From: JANXUC01 sp043782485
GTDB lineage: Bacteria; Acidobacteriota; Terriglobia; Terriglobales; Acidobacteriaceae
Length of the DNA: 15,155 nt
Reading direction: 5' to 3'
Assembly (NCBI GenBank): GCA_043782485.1
Contig: JAYWAL010000072.1
Coordinates: 1-15,155, forward strand
Each line of letters opens with the position of its first letter. Position 1 is the first letter of the stretch. Below, one piece after another: positions 7,366-14,385 of the stretch. The notes below the pieces were generated by a model that made no database searches, was not told the origin of the DNA, and saw only the letters and a list, made by a program, of their open reading frames with translations. The translations under genes were made by a program, and so were the position numbers.

Positions 7366-8258
7366 TGGATTCGATAGAGGGCAGCTACAAGCCTGTGGAC
7401 CTCGAACATATAGTTATCCAGTTCGAAGGTCAGCCTGGCCCAGTCAAAGCCGTCCACAGCGGGACAGTCTTCGGCCAACACCGCGAAGCCCTTCTCGCTG
7501 GCCAGATCTACCAGACGTCGTTCCGGGTATCCGTAGCCCAGGTTACGCATGCGGCACAGCAGGTCGGCGAGATTCACCAGCGCCACCAGGCTTCGATTGT
7601 TCTTCGCCTGTTCCGGATTATGATGATGGGCGATCACGGAGACCAGTTCCGGGGCGAGACGCCAGCGTTCGCCGAGAATCCTTCCGCTGTCGGCGTGCGT
7701 CATGCCCAGGATTTCGAGTTCAGCTTCATGCAGGGGGATTTCCCGCGCTCGCGCCGAGCCTAGGACCTCGCCCGATTCTTTGGGCAGGATTACGAAGTTG
7801 GCGATGATGCCAAAATCGTGCAGAAGCCCGGCGAGATACGCCTTCTCCGCGTCGGGCAGGTTGAGCTTGCGGGCCAGATGCCGCGACACCAGGGCGCATC
7901 CCAGGCTATGTTCCCAAAAGATAATGGGGTCAATTCCGCCAATTTGCCTAGGCAGCATTTGCATGAACGAACAAGCCAAAGCGACTTCTTTCATTCGACC
8001 CAGGCCCAGGGCGACCACGGCGCCGCGCAGAGAATCCACCGCCTGCCAGCGGCAAAACAGCGGAGAGTTTGCCAGATGAAGGCACTGCACGGTGAGAGAC
8101 TTGTCGTGGGCAATCATGTCGACGACTTTTTGCGTTTCTAGTTGGTCGACGGGCAAGCTCAGGTAACGCAGCAGCGGCTCCAGCGTGGCCGGAATGCTGG
8201 GCATGTTTTCCACGCTTTCCAATTTTTTAACGATTTGCTCTCGGGATAGTTGGATCAT
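7362..8258 (-). CDS. HDOD-domain signalling protein embedded in the chemotaxis operon
   Basis: The 298-residue soluble protein has the HDOD layout: an N-terminal helix region with MPSIPATLEPLL, then IAHDKSLTVQCLHLANSPLF at about 49-68, LGLGRMKEVAL at about 84-94 and an HD-like core from about 115. HDOD proteins are usually regulatory and often lack the metal ligands of true HD phosphohydrolases. Here H117, H147-D148 (GLLHDFG), H188 (MTHADSG) and HHH at 211-213 are present, so metal binding or catalysis cannot be excluded. The gene overlaps both neighbours by 4 bp (ATGA with cheR at 8255-8258 and with cheB at 7362-7365), so its product is made alongside the adaptation enzymes. GGGAG lies 11 nt before the ATG. 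A role in chemotaxis or motility control is inferred from context only. Confidence 0.85.
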   Translation of the reverse strand: MIQLSREQIVKKLESVENMPSIPATLEPLLRYLSLPVDQLETQKVVDMIAHDKSLTVQCLHLANSPLFCRWQAVDSLRGAVVALGLGRMKEVALACSFMQMLPRQIGGIDPIIFWEHSLGCALVSRHLARKLNLPDAEKAYLAGLLHDFGIIANFVILPKESGEVLGSARAREIPLHEAELEILGMTHADSGRILGERWRLAPELVSVIAHHHNPEQAKNNRSLVALVNLADLLCRMRNLGYGYPERRLVDLASEKGFAVLAEDCPAVDGFDWARLTFELDNYMFEVHRLVAALYRIQ

Positions 8259-9157
8259 GTCAGTCGTTTCTCCCGGGAATGATCGGTCTTTCGGTAAGCA
8301 GTCGTAGATGGCAAATGGATCAGTCGAAAGTCTTCGCTGTTTCCCAACAGCGATTCTGTGGAACCGAGAAACAAATATCCTGGTGCCAACAGGCTGTTGC
8401 GGAAGTGCTGAATCACGGAGTGTTTCGCAGCGCCATCAAAATAGATCAACACGTGGCAACAGAAAATGATGTCGATACCTTTCATGAACGTCATGCGGCT
8501 GTCGTCCAGCAGGCTGAGCTGTTGGAGGTTGACTCGGGTTCGAACGTGCTGGTTGATTGAGAGTCCGCCTTCTTCTTCGACGAAGTACTTTCGGCGAATT
8601 TCTGGAGGTAGGTTCCGGGTTGCGGATTCGCCATAGATTCCGCGCCGCGCATGGGCAACCGAGCGCATGCTCAGGTCGGTGGCTTGGATCTCAATGTCCC
8701 AGCCTGCTAGCAACTCTTTGGATTCCTCCAGAAGGAGGATGGCGAGGGTGTAGGCCTCCTCGCCGGTGGAACACCCGGCGCTCCAGATTTTCAGGCGGCG
8801 CACCGGCAGCGTATTCCTTTCTTCCACGATTTTCGGGAGTACGACTCGGCGCAGGGCTTCGAGTTGGGCGGCGTTTCGAAAAAAGCAGGTCTCGCCAACT
8901 GTCATCTCATGCAGCAGCGCGATAAGCTCATTCTGGCGATTGGCTTGCGCGGTGAGCAGGTCCAAATAGTCGCGCAGGTTTGTTAGGCGCAGTTCCGTCG
9001 CCCTTCGCTGACAGCGTTCCTCCAGAAAAGCAAGCTGATGGTCAGGGTGAAAAATGCCGGAAACCTGGTAAACGAGATCTCGGATTCGGAGAAGATGGGG
9101 ACTCGGAAGAAGAGAAGGGTTTTCGAGGATGGGCTTCACCGCGACCGAGGCGATCAT
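8255..9157 (-). CDS. cheR: CheR: chemoreceptor glutamate methyltransferase
   Basis: This 300-residue cytoplasmic enzyme transfers methyl groups from S-adenosylmethionine to receptor glutamates, opposing CheB. The N-terminal helical domain covers about 20-95 and includes TVGETCFFR (86-94). The Rossmann domain carries the SAM-binding SAGCSTGEEAY (126-136), ATD (159-161) and LAPGYLFLGSTESL (257-270). The usual CRNVLIYFD is CCHVLIYFD here (233-241), with Asn replaced by His. There is no TPR extension. GGAG at a spacing of 7 precedes the ATG, and the start overlaps the cheA stop codon (9154-9157), so the two are translationally linked. The absence of a C-terminal NWETF-docking or TPR module is ordinary. 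Confidence 0.95.
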   Translation of the reverse strand: MIASVAVKPILENPSLLPSPHLLRIRDLVYQVSGIFHPDHQLAFLEERCQRRATELRLTNLRDYLDLLTAQANRQNELIALLHEMTVGETCFFRNAAQLEALRRVVLPKIVEERNTLPVRRLKIWSAGCSTGEEAYTLAILLLEESKELLAGWDIEIQATDLSMRSVAHARRGIYGESATRNLPPEIRRKYFVEEEGGLSINQHVRTRVNLQQLSLLDDSRMTFMKGIDIIFCCHVLIYFDGAAKHSVIQHFRNSLLAPGYLFLGSTESLLGNSEDFRLIHLPSTTAYRKTDHSREKRLT

Positions 9158-10968
9158 GCTGAAGCTCCACGAACAGCGCCGGTGGGCGCGGCCAGACTGG
9201 CGCTGGCTTCCGCCGCGGCCAAAATTCCCGCAGGATCCAGAACCAACCTCACTCGGCCGTCCCCGCTGATGGTGGCTCCGGAAAGGCAGGCCATGTTATG
9301 AAACAGAGAGGAAAGTGGCTTGATCACCGTGGATTCCTGCCCCAGCAGCTGATCCACCAGCAGGGCCACACGTCGCTCACCCATGCCAAGAATCACGGCG
9401 CGCCCATCGCCGTCCACTGCGTCCGCATGTTGCAAGATGCGCCCCAGACGGAGGAGGGGAAGCGTGCGGTCGCGCAAATGGAGGATCTCGCCGCCCTCTA
9501 CCCGGTGCACCTCGCGGCGCTGAATGCGAGCTGTTTCGATTACGGAGCGCAGCGGCAGGGCGTAGACATCTTCGCGAACTCGCACTAGCAACACGGGCAG
9601 GATCGCAAGCGTCAGAGGCAGCCGGAGTTCGATTGTGGTCCCCGCGCCGACAACACTCTCCAGCCGCACAGTTCCGTTCATTTTCTTGAGATTGGAGCGC
9701 ACCACGTCCATGCCTACACCCCGACCGGACAAGTTGCTGGTTTTTTCCGCAGTGCTGAAACCGGGCAGGAAGATGAAGTCCAGGACCTCTGCGGGACTCA
9801 ACGAACGCAGCCGCTCGGTCGTCACCAAGCCCTTTTCGAGGGCCTTGCGAGCCACCCGTTCCGGGTCAATTCCCGCGCCGTCGTCTCGGATGCTGATCAC
9901 GATTTGATCGCTTTCCTGGCGGGCTTCCAGTCGAATGATTCCCTTCCGAGGTTTTCCCTTGGCCACCCTGGCATCGGGCATTTCCAGGCCATGATCGAGG
10001 GAGTTGCGAACGAGATGGATCAAAGGATCTCCCACCAATTCCACCATCGTCTTGTCGAGTTCCGTATCTTCGCCGCGCACGACCAGTTCGACTTCCTTTC
10101 CCAGGTCATTCGCCACGTCCCGAACCAGCCTCGGAAATTTGCGGAACACGGCATCGATCGGCATCATCCGAGTCTTCAAGCCGGAAGTTTGCAATTCGTC
10201 CGTAATAAAGCTGAGTCGCGAAGCGCAAAGGCTGAGGGCTTCGGCGATAGTCCGGGGGTCATCCGCCTGAGACGCGAGGTCGCGGCTAATTTGCGCGAGT
10301 CGGTTTCGCTCCAGAACAAGTTCTCCAATCAGATTGACCAGTTCGTCCAGTTTGCCGACATCAACACGCAGCGTGTGGGCTGTAGCGTCGCCGGATTTTG
10401 CATCTGGCCGGTTTCGAGAGGCAACAGCGGCATCGGCGCTGATAGCGGCTGGCTCGAATTCTGGCTCGAATGCTGGAGCCGCCACTATTGGTGGGCTTTC
10501 AGGCGCCGCGGACATCACGCGCAGAACCGGGGTTTGGAGGTTCCCAGAGGCGACTGGGTGATGTACAGCAGCGCCAGAGCTCTGCGCTCTCCCCAGTTCG
10601 GCGATGAGTGCGTCCAATGCGTAGACCTTTAGGCCGCCTTGGCGTAAGTCGTTGAGCATGATGCCCAATTGGTCACGAGACATCAGCAAGGCATCCATGA
10701 TCGCCGTGGTGACCTGAATCCCCCCATGCCGCAAAGCATTCAAAACCTCTTCCGCTTGGTGGCTCAAGCCAACAATCGATTCGAAACCCAGGAATCCGGA
10801 CGTGCCTTTGATCGTATGCAGCGCCCGAAAAACCCGATTCAGAATCTCCGCATTCCGCGGCTCCGTCTCCAGCAGAATCAAATCCTGGTCCATGCCCTCA
10901 AGGAGCTCCTCGGATTCCGTGAGGAACTCTTCCACGAGAGCGGGATCTTCTGCCATTTCGTTATTCAC
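9154..10968 (-). CDS. cheA: CheA: chemotaxis histidine kinase without a P2 domain
   Basis: The 604-residue kinase autophosphorylates and passes phosphate to CheY/CheB in the CheA-CheW-receptor array. The P1/Hpt domain (about 8-125) has the phospho-accepting H51 in RALHTIKGTSGF. An Ala/Pro-rich linker (about 128-197) takes the place where a P2 domain often sits. The P3 dimerisation helices are at about 198-265. The ATPase domain has the N box HLVRNSLDHG (318-327), DDGAGID (362-368), and GRGVGMDVV (415-423). A CheW-like P5 domain ends the protein (about 453-590). GTG at 10968 is preferred over ATG at 10956 because GGAG lies 5 nt upstream of it. cheW ends 22 bp upstream, and cheR overlaps the 3' end by 4 bp. 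No fused receiver is present. Confidence 0.96.
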   Translation of the reverse strand: MNNEMAEDPALVEEFLTESEELLEGMDQDLILLETEPRNAEILNRVFRALHTIKGTSGFLGFESIVGLSHQAEEVLNALRHGGIQVTTAIMDALLMSRDQLGIMLNDLRQGGLKVYALDALIAELGRAQSSGAAVHHPVASGNLQTPVLRVMSAAPESPPIVAAPAFEPEFEPAAISADAAVASRNRPDAKSGDATAHTLRVDVGKLDELVNLIGELVLERNRLAQISRDLASQADDPRTIAEALSLCASRLSFITDELQTSGLKTRMMPIDAVFRKFPRLVRDVANDLGKEVELVVRGEDTELDKTMVELVGDPLIHLVRNSLDHGLEMPDARVAKGKPRKGIIRLEARQESDQIVISIRDDGAGIDPERVARKALEKGLVTTERLRSLSPAEVLDFIFLPGFSTAEKTSNLSGRGVGMDVVRSNLKKMNGTVRLESVVGAGTTIELRLPLTLAILPVLLVRVREDVYALPLRSVIETARIQRREVHRVEGGEILHLRDRTLPLLRLGRILQHADAVDGDGRAVILGMGERRVALLVDQLLGQESTVIKPLSSLFHNMACLSGATISGDGRVRLVLDPAGILAAAEASASLAAPTGAVRGASA

Positions 10969-10990
10969 GGCGTCTCCATGGAGCGGGCAG

Positions 10991-11473
10991 TCAGGCGTGC
11001 GTCATTTCACTGCAAACGGCTTCTTCGGCTTCGCTCATCAGTCGGTCAATGTCGAGGAGGATCAGGAGGCGGTTCTCAAGCTTGCCCACCCCTCGCACGT
11101 ATTCCCGTTCCACACGGCCCAGGCGCGGCGTCGGCTCCACCGTGTGGACAGGAAGCCGCAAGACTTCGGATACGGCGTCGACCATGAAGCCCAGGACGGA
11201 GCCGTTGATCTCAACCACAACAATTCGTGTCTGCTTGTCGATCTCGGTCTGGGTTAGGCCAAAGCGCTTTCGCAGGGAGATGACGGGGATGACCCGCCCG
11301 CGAAGGTTGATTACCCCCTCAATGAAGTCCGGAGAGCCGGGTACCCGGGTCATTTGCTGCACCCGGATGATTTCTTGCACCCGTAAGATCTCCAAGCCAA
11401 ACTCTTCCTCGTCCACGCGGAAGCTGACGAGTTGCAGTTCTTCTCCGGCGCTGACGGTTGCAGTTGAGGCCAT
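10991..11473 (-). CDS. cheW: CheW: chemotaxis adaptor
   Basis: The 160-residue adaptor couples CheA to chemoreceptors. It is a single CheW domain from about residue 12 to the end, with the landmarks EELQLVSFRVDEEEFGLEI, INLRGRVIPVISLRKRFG (55-72), GFMVDAVSEVL and a closing LLILLDIDRLMS. The ATG at 11473 is chosen because GGAG lies 7 nt upstream; an in-frame ATG at 11509 has no ribosome binding site. It is 129 bp downstream of the flgC-motB fusion and 22 bp upstream of cheA, all on the same strand, and is presumably part of one operon. Confidence 0.95.
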   Translation of the reverse strand: MASTATVSAGEELQLVSFRVDEEEFGLEILRVQEIIRVQQMTRVPGSPDFIEGVINLRGRVIPVISLRKRFGLTQTEIDKQTRIVVVEINGSVLGFMVDAVSEVLRLPVHTVEPTPRLGRVEREYVRGVGKLENRLLILLDIDRLMSEAEEAVCSEMTHA

Positions 11474-11602
11474 CGATTCGCTCCCTGAGTGGGTCCTGGC
11501 CGAGCCCATTGGGTTCGGGCGGATCTGCCCGCCAATGGTTCCATCGGCAGGCTTGGACGGAACCTTGACCGAGGGGGAATTCGACGGGAATTCTGGATCG
11601 GA
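11474..11602. other. Intergenic stretch between flgC-motB fusion and cheW, rich in small repeats
   Basis: No gene is seen here. It holds two abutting inverted repeats: CGGGC (11516-11520) with GCCCG (11527-11531), and a near-perfect 18-bp palindrome at 11531-11548 with one mismatched pair. It also holds two direct repeats, GGGAATTC at 11575-11582 and 11586-11593, and TGGATCGGA at 11594-11602, which recurs at 11610-11618 inside the end of the fusion gene. The palindromes could be an operator or an mRNA structure before cheW. Nothing identifies which. Confidence 0.35.
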
Positions 11603-12769
11603 TTACTTTTGGATCGGACGCCCGGGCGAAGGTTTCTCGCCTGACTCGGCCCGGGACGAATCCGGTACTGTCCTGACTGGAGATTTGTCGTGGGAGTCCG
11701 ATTCTGACGATTCCGCCGCAACGCTGTGCGCCTTGTTTAGCGCCTCGTCAAGGGCTGCGGTCAGAATGCTACGTCTCAGAATCACAACGTCCACGCGTCG
11801 GTTCAGGGAACGGCCTTCTTCCGTCGTATTGGAAGCAATGGGATGGAATTCCCCGTAGCCGCCCACGGAGAGCCGTTCTGGAGCAAAGCCCATATCGGAA
11901 ATCAACAGGCGTACAACCTCAATCGCCCGCGCCGCCGACAGCTCCCAATTGGAGGCAAATTGAGCCGTGTGGATGCGAATGTTGTCGGTGTGACCCTCAA
12001 TGCGGATCTCATAGGGCCGTTTCAGCAATACGTCCGCCACGTGTTGCAGAGCGGGCATGGCGTTAGGGCGGAGTTGCGCTGATCCGCTGGCAAAAAATCC
12101 TACCTCCCGCAGGCTGATGACCAGCCCGTCCGGCTCGCGACGCAGGGCCACGTCTTTGCGGAAAATCTCCGGTGCCAGCGCCTTTTCCAATTCCTTCTGA
12201 AGCGCCGCCACCGCACCATTTTCAATGCTTCCACCCAAAGAGCCGTCGGCTGGCGAAACAATTCGGCCAATACTCGCCGTGGATTGAACATTTTCCAGCA
12301 TCTGCACCGTATTCGGGGGGATGTCCCCATCGGCTTGCAGGGGTACGGCCGTGCCGCTGGCGGGGAAAACCCCCAATTCCTGGAACGCCACCTGAATGGC
12401 TAAGGCCAGCTTGCCCACTTTACGATGGTCGACCTGCGAGGAGGAATAGGCTACATAGCCCGCGCTATCCGCGTCGGGATGCCCCGGCTGGTAGCGTCGC
12501 AACGGAGCCGACGTATCCGTGACCACGTTGGCGATCCGCACCCCGCCCGGCACCCGCCCCAGTCCGCTCGCGCCCGTCAGTGAGGCCAGTTGCAGTAGAA
12601 AGGGCGAAGCGTTCTCGGCACGAAACACCGTTAAACGCCGCCGATAGGGTCCGCCCGCGGCCGTGTGCGTGGTTTCGAGGTTGGCCATGTTGCTGGCCAC
12701 CACCTCTGCGCGCAGCCGTTCCGCCGCCAGCGCCGATCCGCCGATTTCGAGAACGCCAAACAGGTTCAT
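11603..12769 (-). CDS. In-frame fusion: N-terminal FlgC rod protein joined to MotB periplasmic OmpA-like domain
   Basis: Residues 1-108 are recognisable as FlgC, the proximal rod protein (MNLFGVLEIGGSAL, ASNMANLETT, GGPYRRRLTVFR, YQPGHPDADSAGYVAY). They stop where FlgC normally continues with PNV and a C-terminal helix of about 35 residues. From about residue 109 (SSSQVDHRKVGKLALAIQ) the protein is MotB, starting just after MotB's only membrane helix. It continues through the linker to the OmpA-like peptidoglycan-binding domain (about 222-332; EGHTDN 258-263, R281, NRRVD 323-327). The helix and the ion-carrying Asp of MotB are lost, so it cannot be a stator. No signal peptide is present. The junction lies at about 12446/12445, and the frame is exact. 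Normally fliE, fliF, fliG, export genes and motA lie between these partners. It is either a real deletion or an assembly chimera; the domain assignments are firm. Confidence 0.85.
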   Translation of the reverse strand: MNLFGVLEIGGSALAAERLRAEVVASNMANLETTHTAAGGPYRRRLTVFRAENASPFLLQLASLTGASGLGRVPGGVRIANVVTDTSAPLRRYQPGHPDADSAGYVAYSSSQVDHRKVGKLALAIQVAFQELGVFPASGTAVPLQADGDIPPNTVQMLENVQSTASIGRIVSPADGSLGGSIENGAVAALQKELEKALAPEIFRKDVALRREPDGLVISLREVGFFASGSAQLRPNAMPALQHVADVLLKRPYEIRIEGHTDNIRIHTAQFASNWELSAARAIEVVRLLISDMGFAPERLSVGGYGEFHPIASNTTEEGRSLNRRVDVVILRRSILTAALDEALNKAHSVAAESSESDSHDKSPVRTVPDSSRAESGEKPSPGRPIQK

Positions 12770-12816
12770 CGTGTCGGCCCCGCGCCGCTTCGCACCATCT
12801 CGATTGCGTTTCCCAT
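12766..12816 (-). CDS. Possible 16-codon leader ORF coupled to the flgC start
   Basis: An ATG at 12816 opens a 16-residue frame (MGNAIEMVRSGAGPTR) whose TGA overlaps the flgC ATG as ATGA. A good Shine-Dalgarno match (AAGGGG, 7 nt spacing, inside the end of flgB) precedes it, while flgC itself has only a weak one. Ribosomes finishing this short frame could reinitiate on flgC. No peptide function is suggested. It may simply be chance. Confidence 0.3.
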   Translation of the reverse strand: MGNAIEMVRSGAGPTR

Positions 12817-12818
12817 GG

Positions 12819-13211
12819 CTAAGCCCCTTCCCGAATCGCCGTCAGAATCTTGTGAAATTCATTCCGTACGAGCTGCGCGCTCAGGGTAAACCGCAATTGC
12901 GTGGTCGCCAGTAACAGCCCCTCGCGGTCCGCGCTTACGTTATTGCCATCCGGACGCTCGATCAATCCATGCAGCTTCCGCGCCACCGGGGTTAACGCCG
13001 CCGAAGTTAGGGTCGCCGAAGTCAAGGCCACGTCTAGCTCCTCGGTAGCCGCCGCCGCCGTGGCCAGAGCCTGGTGAAAATCGAGATCCCGCGTTTTATA
13101 TCCCGGCGTATCCACGTTCGCCAGATTCGAGGCAATCAGCTTCTGCCGAAACGCATTCACATCGAGCGATCCGCTCAGCACCCGCAGCAACGGCGTATCA
13201 ATCAGCGGCAT
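12819..13211 (-). CDS. flgB: FlgB: flagellar proximal rod protein
   Basis: The 130-residue protein is a component of the flagellar basal-body rod, exported by the flagellar type III apparatus. The flagellar rod signature is seen as ASNLANVDTPGYKTRDLDF (27-45), and the C-terminal region has the FlgB pattern NNVSADREGLLLATTQLRF (90-108) and a final amphipathic helix. Between them is a Thr/Ala-rich loop with repeated TSA/LTSA units (about 60-75). Length is normal and the reading frame intact. The ATG at 13211 has GGAGG about 5 nt upstream and overlaps the end of the activator gene by 14 bp. In-frame ATGs further upstream lack ribosome binding sites. It is followed 49 bp later by the truncated flgC, so a working rod could not be completed from this locus alone. 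Confidence 0.9.
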   Translation of the reverse strand: MPLIDTPLLRVLSGSLDVNAFRQKLIASNLANVDTPGYKTRDLDFHQALATAAAATEELDVALTSATLTSAALTPVARKLHGLIERPDGNNVSADREGLLLATTQLRFTLSAQLVRNEFHKILTAIREGA

Positions 13212-14385
13212 AGTCTCCTCCCGTGGCATAGTCGGCTCGCGGCGGCAGCCCATATTCGCGAATCTTATTGCGCACCGTGCGCAGGCTGATGCCCAGCATG
13301 ACTGCGGCGCGCGACCGATTTCCGCCGGTCGCCGCCAGGGTCCGCACCAGCAACTCCCGTTCCGCCTCGTGCCATTTCATTCCCGGAACCAACAAAGCCC
13401 GGCCCGCGAGTCCGTCGCCCACGCTCAGGGCAGCACCGTCCTCGTACGCGCCCCCGGCACCGTCTTCGTCCCCGGGACGGGTAGCATGAATCATCCCTTC
13501 CCAACCGGGCTTGTGGGGCTGGGCCGCGTGGAGTGCGGCGGGGAATGCGGCGGGCATGGCCTGCAGCAAGCTAGGTTGCAGGTCGGCCGAAATTTCCTCG
13601 CCCGGCGAAAGCGCCACCGCCCGGCGAATCGAATTCTCCAGCTCGCGGACGTTTCCCGGCCAGCTGTGCTGGCACAGTCGCTGCAAGAACTCCTCCGCCA
13701 GCCGCAGCCTTTTGCCGGACGGCGCATAGCGTTCCAAAAAATGTTGGGCCAGCAAGGGTATGTCCTCAAGACGCTCCCGCAAGGGCGGCAAGGTCAACGC
13801 GATGACGTTGAGCCGATAGTAGAGGTCGGCCCGAAACAGGCCCTCCCGCACCAGTGCCGCCAGGGAACGGTTCGTCGTGGCCACCACACGGATATCCACG
13901 CGGATGTTCCGGTTCTCCCCCAGTCGCCGCAGTTCGCGCTCCTGCAACACGCGCAGCAATTTCGGCTGCAAATGCAGCGGCATCTCCCCCACTTCGTCGA
14001 GGAGCAGGGTCCCGCCTTGCGCCGACTCAATCTGACCGGCCTGGGCCGCATCCGCCCCGGTATACGCCCCTTTGGCGTGGCCAAACAGTTCGCTCTCCAG
14101 CAGCGCCTCCGGCACGGCGGCGCAGTTCACCGCCACGAAGGGTCGCTGACGCCGCGCACTGGCGTGGTGAATGATTCGCGCCAGCACCTCTTTGCCCGTG
14201 CCGCTTTCGGCTTCGATCAGAATGTCGGCTTCACTGGCCGCCGCTTGACGCCCGCGTTCGAGGGTTCGCAGCAATCCCGCCGCACGCCCCGCCAACCGCG
14301 GCGCCGCCACCTCTCGTTCCCCGCTGGCCAACGGCACAGCGCTCGGTCGGTACAATGCCGCCTGCCCAAAGACGATCGATCCCAT
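13198..14385 (-). CDS. Sigma-54-dependent transcriptional activator (AAA+ plus Fis HTH, no receiver), likely flagellar master regulator
   Basis: This 395-residue protein has only about 28 residues before the AAA+ domain, so there is no receiver or GAF input domain. The motifs are a Walker A form EAESGTGKE (58-66), where the first Gly is Ala; GAYTGA (106-111), the sigma-54 contact loop; Walker B LLLDEVGEM (127-135); ATTNRSL (169-175); LFRADLYYRLNV (183-194) with arginine-finger residues; and NVRELEN (245-251). A Gly/Asp-rich linker (about 295-330) leads to a C-terminal Fis-type helix-turn-helix (about 341-378, GNRSRAAVMLGISLRTVRNKI). FlrC/FlbD-like regulators of flagellar genes have this build. 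The ATG at 14385 has AAGGA 5 nt upstream; a TTG at 14460 is less likely. flgB overlaps its 3' end, which supports a flagellar role. Confidence 0.9.
   Translation of the reverse strand: MGSIVFGQAALYRPSAVPLASGEREVAAPRLAGRAAGLLRTLERGRQAAASEADILIEAESGTGKEVLARIIHHASARRQRPFVAVNCAAVPEALLESELFGHAKGAYTGADAAQAGQIESAQGGTLLLDEVGEMPLHLQPKLLRVLQERELRRLGENRNIRVDIRVVATTNRSLAALVREGLFRADLYYRLNVIALTLPPLRERLEDIPLLAQHFLERYAPSGKRLRLAEEFLQRLCQHSWPGNVRELENSIRRAVALSPGEEISADLQPSLLQAMPAAFPAALHAAQPHKPGWEGMIHATRPGDEDGAGGAYEDGAALSVGDGLAGRALLVPGMKWHEAERELLVRTLAATGGNRSRAAVMLGISLRTVRNKIREYGLPPRADYATGGDYAAD

Noticed and set aside
9904..10632. 242-residue plus-strand open frame inside cheA
   Set aside because: Antisense shadow of the conserved CheA dimerisation and ATPase regions, with no recognisable domain.
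13198..14385. Novel defence or mobile system around the GC-rich right half
   Set aside because: All genes there resolve to flagellar, regulatory and chemotaxis families. No integrase, transposase, repeats or toxin-antitoxin pair is visible.
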